Counted from the first letter of the stretch, positions 1-9,184 are shown. The stretch: 64,000 nt of DNA from Paraburkholderia sp. BL10I2N1 (GCF_004361815.1 NZ_SNWA01000003.1:186001-250000), one strand, 5' to 3'. The notes: a model not told the origin generated them from the sequence alone. Program-made: numbers and translations.

Positions 1-221
1 TAGACGGGTGCGTCGGCGCCGAGATGGCAACGCGCCCTGGCGTTGGCGATGGCGGTGAGAACCGCCGTGGTATCACCGGCGGCGACCGTATAGCGGCTGG
101 GCGCGCGCTGGCCATCACCCAGTGAGAGCTTCCAGTTCTTCTCGCCCAGTTCAAAAGCCATGTACAGGCGGCCACCTGCCGTCGTATTCTGCCCACGGAG
201 GGCTGTGTCAGGCGCATCCAT
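1..221 (-). CDS. IS110-like transposase, N-terminal part (runs off window)
   Basis: The minus strand reads from an ATG at 221 to the window edge with no stop, giving 73 codons. AAGGAG lies 8 bp upstream of the ATG. The segment YMAFELGEKNWKLSLGDG, about 20 residues in, resembles the N-terminal strand of the RuvC-like DEDD catalytic domain of IS110-family transposases (family knowledge). The rest of the enzyme and the IS end lie outside the window, so completeness cannot be judged. The family call rests on a short segment and is moderate. It is the first of several mobile elements in the window. Confidence 0.55.
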   Translation of the reverse strand, partial: MDAPDTALRGQNTTAGGRLYMAFELGEKNWKLSLGDGQRAPSRYTVAAGDTTAVLTAIANARARCHLGADAPV

Positions 222-481
222 TTGCGTGCTCCTTCGGAGAAAACGAGTGTGCAAGTCCCGTTTTACTCCAGTCGGGCTTACTGTCGCCGCCCTCCCACAT
301 AGCATCTAGTTGAGCCGTCGTCTCGATGATGTGGAAGGCTCGCTCGGCAGATGGCTCGCTTAAGAATCCTTGCCCTGACGCTTCGGGCGCAGTCACTCGC
401 TCCCGACACAGAGCAGCGTGCAAAGCTCGCAGATGCGTAGTCCGGCCACGGCCGGCTTCTCAATCAGTCTTCGTGCCAGTG

Positions 482-1441
482 TCAAAAGTTGGAAACACAT
501 TGCGCACGACGCGGCATGAGATGGATGCCAGCCAGCATGCAGCGCACCGATCCGCCGGCCAGTTCGATCGTCGGGACATCGAGCGGCAGCAGCCGCGCCG
601 AGCGCTCGATCGTTGCGCGCTGGTCAGGCATGAGGTAATCGAACGCGCGCCGCGACAGCGCGAGCACGCGCCCGTTCTTGCCCGACAGTTCCAGCGTATT
701 GCCGGCGAAATTCGCGATCTGCAATTGATCGAGCGCAATCACCGTGCGTCCCGTTTCGGTCAGGCGGCGCGCGATTTCGTCGCGGCGGCGGTGGTCGGCG
801 ATCAGGTCGAGTCCGACCATGGCGAACTCGGTTGCGACGCTCATCATCACGTTCGTATGGTAGATCGGCCGGCCCTCCGCGTCGGCCGTATCGAAGCAGA
901 TTGGCTCGAAATTGAAGTGCGTGCAGAAGCGTTCGAGCGCGACCGGATCGGCGCGGCGCGAGCGCGCGGTGTACGCGATCCGCGCGACATGGTCGAGCAC
1001 CATCGCGCCGGTTCCTTCGAGGAACACGTCGTCGTATTCGAGCCCTGAATAGTCGATCACGTCCTGCACGCGGTACTCGTTCTTGAGCATATCAATGACG
1101 TCCGAGCGCCGCTCACGGCGGCGGTTGGGGCTATGCATCGGATACAGCGCAATGTGCCCTCCTGCATGCGTCGAGAACCAGTTGTTCGGGAACACGGAAT
1201 CGGGCGTGTCGCATTCGCCGTGGTCGTCGAACACATGCACGCGCACGCCCGCGTCGGCGAGCGTCTGCGCAGCGGCCGTGACTTCGTCACGCGCGGCGGC
1301 GGATACCGACGGCGGGGCGCCCGCGTCCTCGTCGGCCGTGCGCTGGAATGTGTTGTCGGCCGCGGTCTGCGGGTTCGGCAGGAAGCCGTGAGGCCGGATC
1401 ATCACGACTGCGGCCGGCGCCTGGATCGATACTAGATTCAT
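482..1441 (-). CDS. ctlX: Citrulline hydrolase CtlX, amidinotransferase-fold
   Basis: This 319-aa protein has the five-bladed guanidino-group-modifying fold shared by arginine deiminases and dimethylargininases. Visible motifs are FPNNWFSTH (about residues 85-93), an HTNVMMSV block carrying the likely catalytic His, and a C-terminal GGSVRCMLAGIHL with the likely nucleophile Cys near residue 301. CtlX proteins hydrolyse citrulline to ornithine, CO2 and ammonia in the cytoplasm (family knowledge). The gene follows an ornithine cyclodeaminase gene on the same strand with a 57-bp gap, so the two probably form an operon turning citrulline into proline. An arginine deiminase-like activity is the main alternative. 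The family assignment is strong; the substrate is inferred. Confidence 0.85.
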   Translation of the reverse strand: MNLVSIQAPAAVVMIRPHGFLPNPQTAADNTFQRTADEDAGAPPSVSAAARDEVTAAAQTLADAGVRVHVFDDHGECDTPDSVFPNNWFSTHAGGHIALYPMHSPNRRRERRSDVIDMLKNEYRVQDVIDYSGLEYDDVFLEGTGAMVLDHVARIAYTARSRRADPVALERFCTHFNFEPICFDTADAEGRPIYHTNVMMSVATEFAMVGLDLIADHRRRDEIARRLTETGRTVIALDQLQIANFAGNTLELSGKNGRVLALSRRAFDYLMPDQRATIERSARLLPLDVPTIELAGGSVRCMLAGIHLMPRRAQCVSNF

Positions 1442-1498
1442 GAAGGGTTGGAGCGATAGACAAGGGACCGGGCGGCGCGTGCCGCCCGCGCAGGACGG

Positions 1499-2578
1499 TC
1501 AGCGCGCGAACGCGGCGACGGCTTCGGTCACGAACGGCGCGTGGCCGTGCGCAGTCGCGGCAGGACCGTCGATCAGCGCGAACAAGTTCTTCGGATCGAC
1601 GGCCGGCGGAATCAGCGCAATCTCGACCCCTGCGTTGTGCTGCTGCGTGAGCGCGTACAGGTAGCGTAGCGCCGAGTAGTCCTCGAGCGCGAAGCCGACC
1701 GAGTCGAACACTGTGATTTCGTCCGCGCGCTCGCGGCCGGTCGTCTCGCCCTGCAGCACGCGCCACAGTTCGGTCACCGGGAAGTCGGCCGGCATCTGCT
1801 GGATATCGCCCTCGATGCGCGACTGCGGCTCGAACTCGACGAACACGTGACTCGCGCGCAGCACGTCCGCTTCCAGTTCGGTCTTGCCAGGGCAGTCGCC
1901 GCCCACGGCGTTCAGGTGCATGCCGGGCTCGATCATGTCGGCCGTGACGATCGTCGCGTAGGCCTTGTCGGCCGTGACCGTCGTCACGATGTCGGCGCCG
2001 CGCACCGCGTCGGCGGTCGACGCGGCGCGCACGACGCGCAGCGCCGGATACGCGGCGAGGTTGCGCACGAGCTTGTCGGTCGCGAGCGGATCGACGTCGA
2101 ACACGCGGATTTCGTCGATGCCGAGCAGCGTGTGGAACGCGATCGCCTGGAACTCGCTCTGCGCGCCATTGCCGATCAGCGCCATCGTGCGCGAGTCGGG
2201 CCGGGCGAGCGCCTGTGCGGCGAGCACAGACGTCGCGGCGGTACGCAGCGCGGTCGTCAGCGTGAGCTCGGCGAGCAGCAGCGGGTAGCCGGTGTCGACT
2301 TCGGCAAGCGCGCCAAACGCCATCACCGTGTGCATTCCGCGCGCGGCGTTGACGGGATGGCCGTTCACATACTTGAACGCGAACAGCGACGCGTTCGCGA
2401 CGGGCATCAGCTCGATCACGCCGTCGCGGGAGTGGCACGCGACGCGCGGTGACTTGTCGAAGTCGGCCCAGTGCAGGTAGTCGGCACGCAGTGTGTCGAC
2501 GAGTTCGCGAAGGAACGGCGTGACGCCAGTCCTGGCGATCAGTCGAGCGGTGGCGGGAACGTCGAGGAAACGTGTCAT
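1499..2578 (-). CDS. ocd: Ornithine cyclodeaminase
   Basis: This 359-aa enzyme belongs to the ornithine cyclodeaminase/mu-crystallin family, which converts L-ornithine to L-proline and ammonia using NAD. The Rossmann motif GNGAQSEFQ, a DVDP segment after the next strand and the TVTAD strand are visible in the expected order. The frame stays open upstream to 2794, but the ATG at 2578 is chosen because CTAGGAGA sits just before it and MTRFLDVPATARLI matches the usual N-terminus. The gene is upstream of ctlX in the same direction and diverges from an Lrp-type regulator, its likely controller. Alanine dehydrogenase or another imino acid reductase of the same fold cannot be excluded. Confidence 0.88.
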   Translation of the reverse strand: MTRFLDVPATARLIARTGVTPFLRELVDTLRADYLHWADFDKSPRVACHSRDGVIELMPVANASLFAFKYVNGHPVNAARGMHTVMAFGALAEVDTGYPLLLAELTLTTALRTAATSVLAAQALARPDSRTMALIGNGAQSEFQAIAFHTLLGIDEIRVFDVDPLATDKLVRNLAAYPALRVVRAASTADAVRGADIVTTVTADKAYATIVTADMIEPGMHLNAVGGDCPGKTELEADVLRASHVFVEFEPQSRIEGDIQQMPADFPVTELWRVLQGETTGRERADEITVFDSVGFALEDYSALRYLYALTQQHNAGVEIALIPPAVDPKNLFALIDGPAATAHGHAPFVTEAVAAFAR

Positions 2579-2799
2579 TGGTTTATCTCCTAGAGTGAGC
2601 GCGGCGAAAACGACCGCTCGATGGAGACATTGTTGCAGGGGAGGGTACCAGCAGATAGATAACAAAATCGTCAAATTTCTCGATAAGCTATTCAGAATGC
2701 TCGCTCTGATTCGGCAACATGATCGGTTCGCGCTGGTCGAGCAGGGCCAGACGCGACATGCTTGCGGCTGGATGACATCTAACAGGAGCGACAAGTTCG
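2579..2799. promoter_or_regulatory. Divergent promoter region between ocd and the Lrp gene
   Basis: These 221 bp separate two divergent genes. The centre (about 2650-2690) is AT-rich compared with the flanking coding DNA, with runs such as AACAAAATCGTCAAATTTC. That is the usual setting for an Lrp-family regulator controlling itself and its neighbour. No individual binding site could be defined by eye. Confidence 0.4.
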
Positions 2800-3231
2800 A
2801 TGGTTACTCTCGACGACGTAGATCGTCAGCTAATCGCGCTGCTGCGCGATAACGCGCGGCTGTCGGTCGTCGCGCTCTCGAAGACTTTGCGCATCGCGCG
2901 GGCGACCGTGCAGAACCGGATTACTCGACTCGAGAAAGCCGGGGTGATCATCGGCTATACCGTTCGGCTGAAGCCCGCAGTCGAGCGCCATCGCATCCGT
3001 GCGCTTATGTCGATCGCGGTGCAGGGCAATCGTGCCGCCGAAGTCGTGAAACTTCTGCGCGGGCATCCGAACGTCGTCTCGATCCATAGTACAAACGGCC
3101 GTTGGGACCTTGTCGTCGAATTGCATGCCGATTCGCTGGAACATTTCGATCGCGTGCTCGGCGCTGTTCGTCTTGTTGACGGAATCGCGAACTCTGAGAC
3201 GAGCATTCTCTTGTCGACGCACAAAGTTTGA
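2800..3231 (+). CDS. Lrp/AsnC-family transcriptional regulator
   Basis: The 143-aa protein has the two-part Lrp layout. The N-terminal helix-turn-helix (about residues 5-50) starts with LDDVDRQLIALLRDNARL and contains ARATVQNRITRLEKAGVI. A C-terminal ligand-sensing RAM domain follows, with the GRWDLVVELHADSLEHF segment. The ATG at 2800 is preceded by AGGAG. The gene diverges from ocd-ctlX and precedes ddaH, so it probably senses an amino acid of that pathway such as arginine, ornithine or citrulline. The role is inferred from position; the family is clear. Confidence 0.9.
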   Translation: MVTLDDVDRQLIALLRDNARLSVVALSKTLRIARATVQNRITRLEKAGVIIGYTVRLKPAVERHRIRALMSIAVQGNRAAEVVKLLRGHPNVVSIHSTNGRWDLVVELHADSLEHFDRVLGAVRLVDGIANSETSILLSTHKV

Positions 3232-3472
3232 ACACGTCATGACTGTATCGGCTCACGAGGAAAGCGCTTTCGTGGGCATTCTTCCGATGCCACTCACTTT
3301 CTTCACGCAGCCGATTCGGCTATAAAAAATAAGAAATTCGACCGGAATCGTCGCGCTTGAACACCAAGTCGACCGCAATGGCGAGATACGCTGGCCGATA
3401 ATTGCTTCGAATCCGGAAGGCTGATATCCCATAACGGGTAGCCTACGCCGGTTATTGTGGAAAGAGAGTCAA

Positions 3473-4231
3473 ATGAAATTCACACAGGCAATCGTTCGTC
3501 GTCCCGCCGCATCCTGCGTCGACGGCCTAACTAACGCGGAACTCGGTCAAGCCGACTACACAAAGACCCTGCAGCAGTTCGAGGAATACTGCGCGAAGTT
3601 GAGCGAATTGGGTCTTGAGCTCACGGAATTGCCCTCGCTTGATGCATTTCCGGATGCTCACTTCGTTGAAGACGTAGCAGTGATTACGCCGGAATTCGCC
3701 GTGCTGACGCGTCCAGGAGCGCCCGCACGCAGCGGCGAAACAAAGGCGATCGAAGTCCCGCTGGCCGCATGCCGTGAGGTCAAGCCGATGCGTGACGGGC
3801 ACCTTGATGGCGGCGACGTAATGCTGATCGGCAAGCGTTTCTTCGTCGGACTTTCGGCCCGTACCGACGTAGCGGGCGTGCGCGCGTTCAAGGACATCGT
3901 GTCGCACTTTGGTTACGACGTCGAGGCAATGCCAATCGGTGCCAGCCTGCATCTGAAGTCGTCCGTGAACTACCTTGGAGACGAGACACTCCTTGTTTGC
4001 GACGTGCTCGCCAACCAATCCGTATTCGAGAAGTTCCATCGGATTGCCGTTGATATGGCCGATGAATATGCGTGTAACACGCTCGAAGTGAACGGCGAAC
4101 TCATCACTCCGGCAGGTTACCCGCGGGTGCAAGAGCGCCTGGAAGCGCTTGGTATGCCGCTGCACGTGCTCGACGCTAGCGAGTTCCGCAAGATGGACGG
4201 CGGTCTGACCTGCCTGTCGCTGCGCTTCTAG
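3473..4231 (+). CDS. ddaH: Dimethylarginine dimethylaminohydrolase (dimethylargininase)
   Basis: The 252-aa protein matches the length and motifs of bacterial DDAH, which hydrolyses N-omega-methylated arginines to citrulline and a methylamine. Visible landmarks are DAHFVEDVAV (about 61-70), DGHLDGGDV (about 108-116), SLHLKS with the catalytic His near residue 160, and GGLTCLSLRF with the nucleophile Cys near residue 247. The ATG at 3473 is chosen over an in-frame start six codons upstream because AAAGAGAG lies at the right distance and MKFTQAIVRRP is the usual N-terminus. It lies between two Lrp regulators and opposite ocd-ctlX, which would consume its citrulline product. Arginine deiminase is less likely at this length. 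Confidence 0.88.
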   Translation: MKFTQAIVRRPAASCVDGLTNAELGQADYTKTLQQFEEYCAKLSELGLELTELPSLDAFPDAHFVEDVAVITPEFAVLTRPGAPARSGETKAIEVPLAACREVKPMRDGHLDGGDVMLIGKRFFVGLSARTDVAGVRAFKDIVSHFGYDVEAMPIGASLHLKSSVNYLGDETLLVCDVLANQSVFEKFHRIAVDMADEYACNTLEVNGELITPAGYPRVQERLEALGMPLHVLDASEFRKMDGGLTCLSLRF

Positions 4232-4366
4232 GACAGTATCGGCCCGGGCGAAAAATGCGGACGTTTCCATCGAACGCCAGCTTGCGTAAAGAACGATCCG
4301 CTGGATAATGCTTGTACGGGCGATTGGGTGGCGCTCACGAAAGGACCTGCCCGGGAGGACGTGTAC

Positions 4367-4831
4367 ATGACGGAAGGGAAAATCCAGCTCGACAAGATCG
4401 ACCAACGGATCATCGATATCTTGCGGCTTGATGGGCGCATTTCGTACCGGGAACTATCTGAAAGGGTAAATCTGACGCCACGGCCGTGCCAAGCGCGCGT
4501 TCAGCGACTGGAGGCACTCGGTGTGATAAAGGGGTACCGCGCGGTAGTGCGGCTGCCTCAAGACGAGCCTCCGGTTATCTTACTTGCGCAAATTGCGCTC
4601 GGCGATCACGTGCGCTCTCAAGAGATGTTCGAGGAAGAAGTGCGCTCCAATCCCGCAGTGCTCGACTGCTGGCTGGTCAGCGGCGTATTCGATTTTCTGG
4701 TGCGGATCGCGTGCCGTAATCTCGCCGAGTATCATGCTCTGGCGAATGCATGGCTCGCGAATCCGCGGTTCAATGTCGAGAAGGTCACAACGACAACCGA
4801 ACTTCAGACGATCAAGCGCAGTACCGGTTGA
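4367..4831 (+). CDS. Second Lrp/AsnC-family transcriptional regulator
   Basis: The 154-aa protein starts with a helix-turn-helix region (LDKIDQRIIDILRLDGRISY, then RPCQARVQRLEALGVIKGY) and continues into an Lrp ligand-binding domain with the segment VSGVFDFLVRIACRNLAEY. GGGAGG lies upstream of the ATG at 4367, which is preferred over a GTG 13 codons earlier. It follows ddaH by 135 bp on the same strand. It differs clearly from the Lrp protein at 2800-3231, so this short pathway cluster has two sensors, perhaps for different intermediates. The family is clear; the ligand is unknown. Confidence 0.88.
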   Translation: MTEGKIQLDKIDQRIIDILRLDGRISYRELSERVNLTPRPCQARVQRLEALGVIKGYRAVVRLPQDEPPVILLAQIALGDHVRSQEMFEEEVRSNPAVLDCWLVSGVFDFLVRIACRNLAEYHALANAWLANPRFNVEKVTTTTELQTIKRSTG

Positions 4832-6405
4832 AAAGTGATCGATACAGCGGTATTGCGCCGGTCGGGCGGTACGGCGCTGGCGGGTCGCGCACAGTTGACC
4901 GCTACTGGCATGCGATATCGGATCGATCATGTTGGGTCCATCACACCGACTCATACGGAAGTCTTTCCTCGGCCGCCCCGTCCTCGGGCCCTCATAGCGA
5001 TCTGACGTGGCCCTGGGCGCGCCCCCCGGGCAATCCCAGACTCTTGTTTCCGGATGACGCCGATGTCAGCAAGCTATCGCTCTCGGTGCTCGAGATGGAG
5101 ATGACTCGTTTTGAGAAATCGGCCAGCGTCGGCAACGAGACGCAGCGGCAATATACTGCGCTGCCCAATCGCATAGCGAAGGAGCTGGTGGTCCTTCAGA
5201 CGCTAACCGACAAGATCAAGGACGCAGCGTGGCCTTCGTCTGCTGGCACGCCGTCTGGGCGCGGACGAGCATCGCGCCAGAGAGGCTGTTGCGAGCCATG
5301 CTGGTTCAGGTGCTCCACAGCATCCGCTCGGGGCGCCAACTGATAGAGCAGGGCTTCGCGTTACGCAGCCAGGCGATGCCGCTGATGCCGCCAGACGAAT
5401 GGAATGCGAAGCGTAACCGCTCCTATGGGCATCTGGATCTTTCGCAGAACCTGGAAGAATCCCTTGACCGCTCACCGACCATCTTGACCGCAGTTTAATC
5501 TTACTGCGTGACGTAACCACGCGCGGCTATATACGCATCGACAGTGCGGTGCATCGTGATCCGCTGTCGGCTCAAGCGCCAAATCCCGTCCTCGGGGCCC
5601 TGTGCTGCGCAATCTTCTCGATCTAACCGGATGAGCGGCGCAAAATCGTTCTCAAGCTTGGTCGCACAACGTGTTTCTGCTGGCTTCAGGACGCGCCTCG
5701 CACGCGGAACTGCTGTTGGTCTATGCACCGGTACCGGCACACGGAACACCGCTGGCGGTGGCCGACATCGTGCGCATGGTGCTGGAACTGGCGTCGGCCG
5801 CGATGAGACAGATGATCGCCCGCATTGCTGTGAACGAAGCTGTGTCAGGCGACGGACGCAGTGCTGGAGTTCGTGCGCTGCTATCCCTACAGTCACAAAA
5901 TGCACAAAAATCACCTATGGGCCGGGATGGGCGGTGTTTCAACGGAGCCGGAGTCCATCATGGTACGTAAGGCACTTTCCTCAATCGTATGCGTAGACCT
6001 GTATCCCTCCGTATTGGCGTGGTCTCCGATGACCAGTTCGTGCTATAGCGTCAACGGTTCAGGAAGGCGCGCGGGGCCATCGTGTCAGTTCGGTAATCCA
6101 GTGCCGCACGCACGCAAGTTCGCGACGCTGTACGGTCTGGGGTATACCAATTCCGTATAGGCGCCAAATTTTTCCGCATTGGACGTCACACCGAGATGCC
6201 AAGCATGATGAGCTTGCCACCCCGTACGTCTTCAGATGGCTGGGACTTGGGTGCAGGAAGACTTCAATTGGTGCACCACTTTCCGGAGTCAATCGGAATT
6301 TTTGGTCATCGTAGGAAGTCTGCCGCACGGCAATCAAGGCGACCACGCGCGTCGCCGGTTAAATTTTTTGCCCGCTTTTTGGGGGGGCCAGTGAGGAGAT
6401 CCAAC
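4832..6405. other. Degenerate region without an intact gene
   Basis: No complete gene is supported here. A coding-like coiled-coil stretch on the plus strand around 5080-5225 (ETQRQYTALPNRIAKELV) looks like a leftover of a larger ATPase-type protein. An IS5-type remnant lies at 5268-5351. The segment 5671-5900 is open and hydrophobic (SHAELLLVYAPVPAHGTPLA) but was not recognised. The leader of the binding-protein gene lies at the right end. Confidence 0.5.
5268..5351 (+). pseudogene. IS5-family transposase remnant
   Basis: The frame encodes SIAPERLLRAMLVQVLHSIR followed by SGRQLIEQ, a close match to the conserved N-terminal helix of IS5/IS1106-type transposases. On both sides the similarity ends abruptly and the sequence changes character. 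Only about 28 codons remain, so this is a dead fragment. It marks old insertion activity between ddaH and the transporter genes. Confidence 0.55.
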
Positions 6406-7191
6406 ATGAAGGTGATTACGACTTTGCTGCTTGCGTTCATCGCAACCAGTCTTTCGACGAGCGCATCTGCGCAAGACCCTAAAGAGCTCCGCTTCGGCGT
6501 AGACAGTTCGTATCCGCCGTTTGAGTCCAAGTCTCCAGATGGACGGCTGGTCGGGTTTGACATAGACCTCGGAAATGAGATCTGCGCGAGGATGAAAGTC
6601 AAGTGCATCTGGGTTGAAAATTCTTTTGATGGGATCATAGCCGCACTTCAGGCCCGGAAGTTCGATGCAATCAATTCGTCGTTGTCAAAGAACGCACAGC
6701 GCGCCGCAATCATCGATTTCACCGACAAGTTATATGCGCCAATCGAAAAACTGGTCGTCAAAGGCGGCTCCGGTCTGGCACCAACAGTGGAATCCCTCAA
6801 AGGAAAGCGCGTCGGCGTGCTGCAGGGGAGTACGCAGGAAACTTATGCGAGAAAGTACTGGGGCGGAAAGGGTGTCGACATCGTTTCGTATCCGACGCAG
6901 GACCAGGCATGGGCAGACCTGGTGAGTGGTCGCCTTGACGCGGTATTTGCGTTCGGTCCGCAGGCTGAGGGCGGCTTTTTGAAGACAGATCAAGGTCGCA
7001 GCTATGGTTTTGCTGGAGGACCGGAAATCAGAGATGCCGCGATATTTGGTAACGGCGTATGCATCGGGGTCCGAAAGGGCGATGAGGTCCTTCTTAATGC
7101 GATCAATAACGCGATCGACGCCATACGTAGGGACGGTACCTATGACCGGATCGCGAAAAAGTATTTCACGTACGATGTGTACGGCGGGTGA
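6406..7191 (+). CDS. ABC transporter periplasmic binding protein, basic amino acid/opine type
   Basis: The 261-aa protein starts with a signal peptide (MKVITTLLLAFIATSLSTSA, cleavage after SAQ) and continues with RFGVDSSYPPFESKSPDGRL, the standard start of the HisJ/ArgT/OccT group of solute-binding proteins. GFDIDLGNEICARM and the late DAIRRDGTYDRIAKKYF motif also fit. The ATG at 6406 has GAGGAG 10 bp upstream. Permease and ATPase genes of the same type lie 4 kb downstream and probably complete the importer. Substrates of this group are lysine, arginine, ornithine, histidine or opines. The family is secure; the ligand is inferred. Confidence 0.88.
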   Translation: MKVITTLLLAFIATSLSTSASAQDPKELRFGVDSSYPPFESKSPDGRLVGFDIDLGNEICARMKVKCIWVENSFDGIIAALQARKFDAINSSLSKNAQRAAIIDFTDKLYAPIEKLVVKGGSGLAPTVESLKGKRVGVLQGSTQETYARKYWGGKGVDIVSYPTQDQAWADLVSGRLDAVFAFGPQAEGGFLKTDQGRSYGFAGGPEIRDAAIFGNGVCIGVRKGDEVLLNAINNAIDAIRRDGTYDRIAKKYFTYDVYGG

Positions 7192-7654
7192 CCGTGGGCC
7201 TGAACTGCTCGCTGAAAACCGGCAGCGGGTGCGCCTCCGAAACTGCGGGCGACATTTTGGCGCGGCCCGTAGCTGCGTCGATGCTGTCATTTGCCAGCGA
7301 GTCCCGCTTTGTGACGTTGCGGAAGTAACCATGGCTTCTATTAATGCCCCCTGTTCGTTGCACGAGCGACCTCGTCGAAATGGACGAAACATAGAAACCC
7401 CATCTCGCCTCGTTTCTCAATGATCGCAGGTTTCGGGCAGCATTATTGCTAACTATCCTTTTTCCCCTCGGGGGGCCGAAGTGATAGAAGAAGTCGGAGG
7501 CTTATGGTCGGCGTCGATACGACTTGTCGACCGCCACTATCGATGTGAGCCCGGCGACGTCTTCAGGTGCTAGACGCCCGTGCTGCTTGCACGGGCGTCT
7601 AGCCAGAAAAACGGCCCGCATGCAGTCGAGCCCTTCTCTTACTTCATTCCTGGC
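7192..7654. other. Intergenic stretch between convergent genes
   Basis: No gene is supported. It lies between the end of the binding-protein gene and the end of the LysR gene. Its only clear structure is the perfect inverted repeat at 7570-7602. Confidence 0.5.
7570..7602. terminator. Perfect 14-bp stem inverted repeat, possible bidirectional terminator
   Basis: The arms CTAGACGCCCGTGC and GCACGGGCGTCTAG pair perfectly around a 5-nt loop. The structure lies between convergent genes, 53 bp past the LysR stop codon. No T-run follows on either strand, so it is not a textbook intrinsic terminator, but position and stability suggest a transcription end. Confidence 0.5.
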
Positions 7655-8557
7655 TTACTCGTTCCAGATTGTCAGCTCGCGTTCGAACTCGCTTTGGAGC
7701 AGAGTTGCAAACTCGCTAACCAGTTGCGAGACGACGTCATGCGGCGGATATAGAAGAAAGCTGGGATAACAGATAGACGGCGTGAAAGGAAGAACCTTCA
7801 CTCCCTGCCCGACGAAGTCTGTTGCGACGAGTGGATGAACCAACGTTACACCCATACCCAGTTTCACCATCTCACAGCAAGTTGCGCTGTACTGTGCCTC
7901 GAGAGTTAGCTTGCGCTCAACTCCTTCGTCTTCAAACAGCTGGTCAGTGTCTTCCCTCGATCCATCGCCTTGACACACGGAAATGAACTCCTCTCCGCGA
8001 AGGTCGCTTGCCATGATTGCAGTGCGTCGAGCAAGCCGATGCGCTTTCGGAACCATGCAAAGTACCTGAGCATCCGGTAGCCGGATAACCTGACACGTCG
8101 CCGCGCCGGAAACGAACGCCACGATTCCGACGTCGCAAAACTCAGACGAGACCCATTGCTCGACCGTGATCGATGAGTTTGTATGGATAGATATGTTTAC
8201 TCCTGGTCTCGTCCGTTTGAAACGTTCAACGACCCTGGGAAGGAAACTAAGTCCGATACCCGGCACGGCGCCGATGCGGAGGCGGCCGCTTCCAAGGTTG
8301 CGAATGGTATCTGCCGCGTACGTCAGGCTTTTTAGCCCCACAAAGACTCGCTGAACTTCGCGAAACAAAGCTTTGGCCTCTGGCCGTGGCAGCAAGCGTC
8401 CGCCTGTGCGATCAAATAGGACGAGGCGTGTTTCATTCTCCAGCTGTGCAATGAGCCTGCTCACGTTAGGCTGAGTGGTTTGCAGATCGCGCGCTGCACC
8501 GGTCATTGACCCTGACTCCATTACTGCACGAAAGGCCTCGATTTGTCGGAGCTTCAT
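7655..8557 (-). CDS. LysR-family regulator, OccR/NocR-like
   Basis: The 300-aa protein has an N-terminal winged helix (MKLRQIEAFRAVMESGSMTG, then TTQPNVSRLIAQLE) and a periplasmic-binding-like effector domain. The opening resembles the octopine and nopaline regulators OccR and NocR. The ATG at 8557 is chosen because the helix-turn-helix starts there and AGGTGG lies upstream; the frame remains open to 8653. It is divergent from the ridA-oxidoreductase genes, the usual layout for a LysR activator of a catabolic operon. The inducer is unknown; an opine or basic amino acid is the best guess from context. Confidence 0.85.
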   Translation of the reverse strand: MKLRQIEAFRAVMESGSMTGAARDLQTTQPNVSRLIAQLENETRLVLFDRTGGRLLPRPEAKALFREVQRVFVGLKSLTYAADTIRNLGSGRLRIGAVPGIGLSFLPRVVERFKRTRPGVNISIHTNSSITVEQWVSSEFCDVGIVAFVSGAATCQVIRLPDAQVLCMVPKAHRLARRTAIMASDLRGEEFISVCQGDGSREDTDQLFEDEGVERKLTLEAQYSATCCEMVKLGMGVTLVHPLVATDFVGQGVKVLPFTPSICYPSFLLYPPHDVVSQLVSEFATLLQSEFERELTIWNE

Positions 8558-8580
8558 TGGGCCACCTATAAGGAAATGGT

Positions 8581-8597
8581 ATACACACCCATTGTAT
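8581..8597. promoter_or_regulatory. Candidate LysR binding site (ATAC-N9-GTAT)
   Basis: The inverted repeat ATACACACCCATTGTAT lies 24 bp upstream of the LysR start, inside the 282-bp divergent promoter region facing ridA. LysR proteins usually recognise T-N11-A dyads; the spacing here is two bases longer. The assignment is by position and symmetry only. Confidence 0.35.
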
Positions 8598-8839
8598 TGG
8601 CATTTGACCGCGTGCGGGGCGCGCGTCACGATGGCAGTGTGGCTGGTTTGCATGTGCTCGCTGCTATCGGGGTCGACAGGAAGCGTATCGCGTCAGAAGT
8701 GTGCAAGTCCTCGATGATTAAGAATGGAGACTTTTAGGTATCCGAATCGCGCCAGCGATTTGATTCCAAAGCGCACGCGCGATGTGGCATCTGAGAGTGA
8801 ACCGTTACGCCAAGATTTTTTAACGAAAGAGGAGATATC

Positions 8840-9184
8840 ATGATCCGCCGTCTGGAGATTACGGGCCGATTAAGTAAAGTACTGATCGCGAATGGTTTCG
8901 CTTTTTTGTCCGGGTTAACGGCCCGCGACACTACAGGAGGTGTCAAGGAGCAGACGGCAGATATCCTCGCCCAGATCGATGACTATTTGCAGGCCGCCGG
9001 CAGTGACAAGTCTCGTATTGCTGTTGCGAACATCTGGCTCAAGGACGTTCGCACCTTCGACGAGCTAAATGAAGTATGGGAAGCTTGGGTCGATACGGAG
9101 CATCCCCCCGCACGCGCGACGGTCCAGTCGAAGTTGGCAGGAGAAGACATCCTTGTCGAGATCCAGGTTCAAGCGGTGGTCTGA
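8840..9184 (+). CDS. RidA family protein (YjgF/YER057c/UK114)
   Basis: The 114-aa protein has the compact RidA fold, seen in FLSGLTARDTTGGVKEQT, AQIDDYLQAAGSDKSRI and the C-terminal PPARATVQSKLAGEDILVEI with the conserved Arg. RidA proteins hydrolyse reactive enamines and imines made by PLP or flavin enzymes. AAAGAGGAG precedes the ATG at 8840. The next gene, 55 bp downstream, encodes an FAD-dependent amine oxidoreductase whose imine product would be a natural RidA substrate. The two genes are probably co-transcribed under the divergent LysR regulator. The family is certain. Confidence 0.9.
   Translation: MIRRLEITGRLSKVLIANGFAFLSGLTARDTTGGVKEQTADILAQIDDYLQAAGSDKSRIAVANIWLKDVRTFDELNEVWEAWVDTEHPPARATVQSKLAGEDILVEIQVQAVV

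Noticed and set aside
326..1048. 240-aa open frame on the plus strand opposite ctlX
   Set aside because: It lies antisense to a clear CtlX gene, is Arg-rich as expected for the shadow of a high-GC gene, and has no recognisable motif.
1287..2438. 383-aa open frame on the minus strand overlapping ocd
   Set aside because: It lies in another frame of the ornithine cyclodeaminase gene and consists of Arg/Ala-rich low-complexity sequence.
3527..4405. 292-aa open frame opposite ddaH
   Set aside because: Antisense shadow of a gene with clear catalytic motifs; no domain seen.
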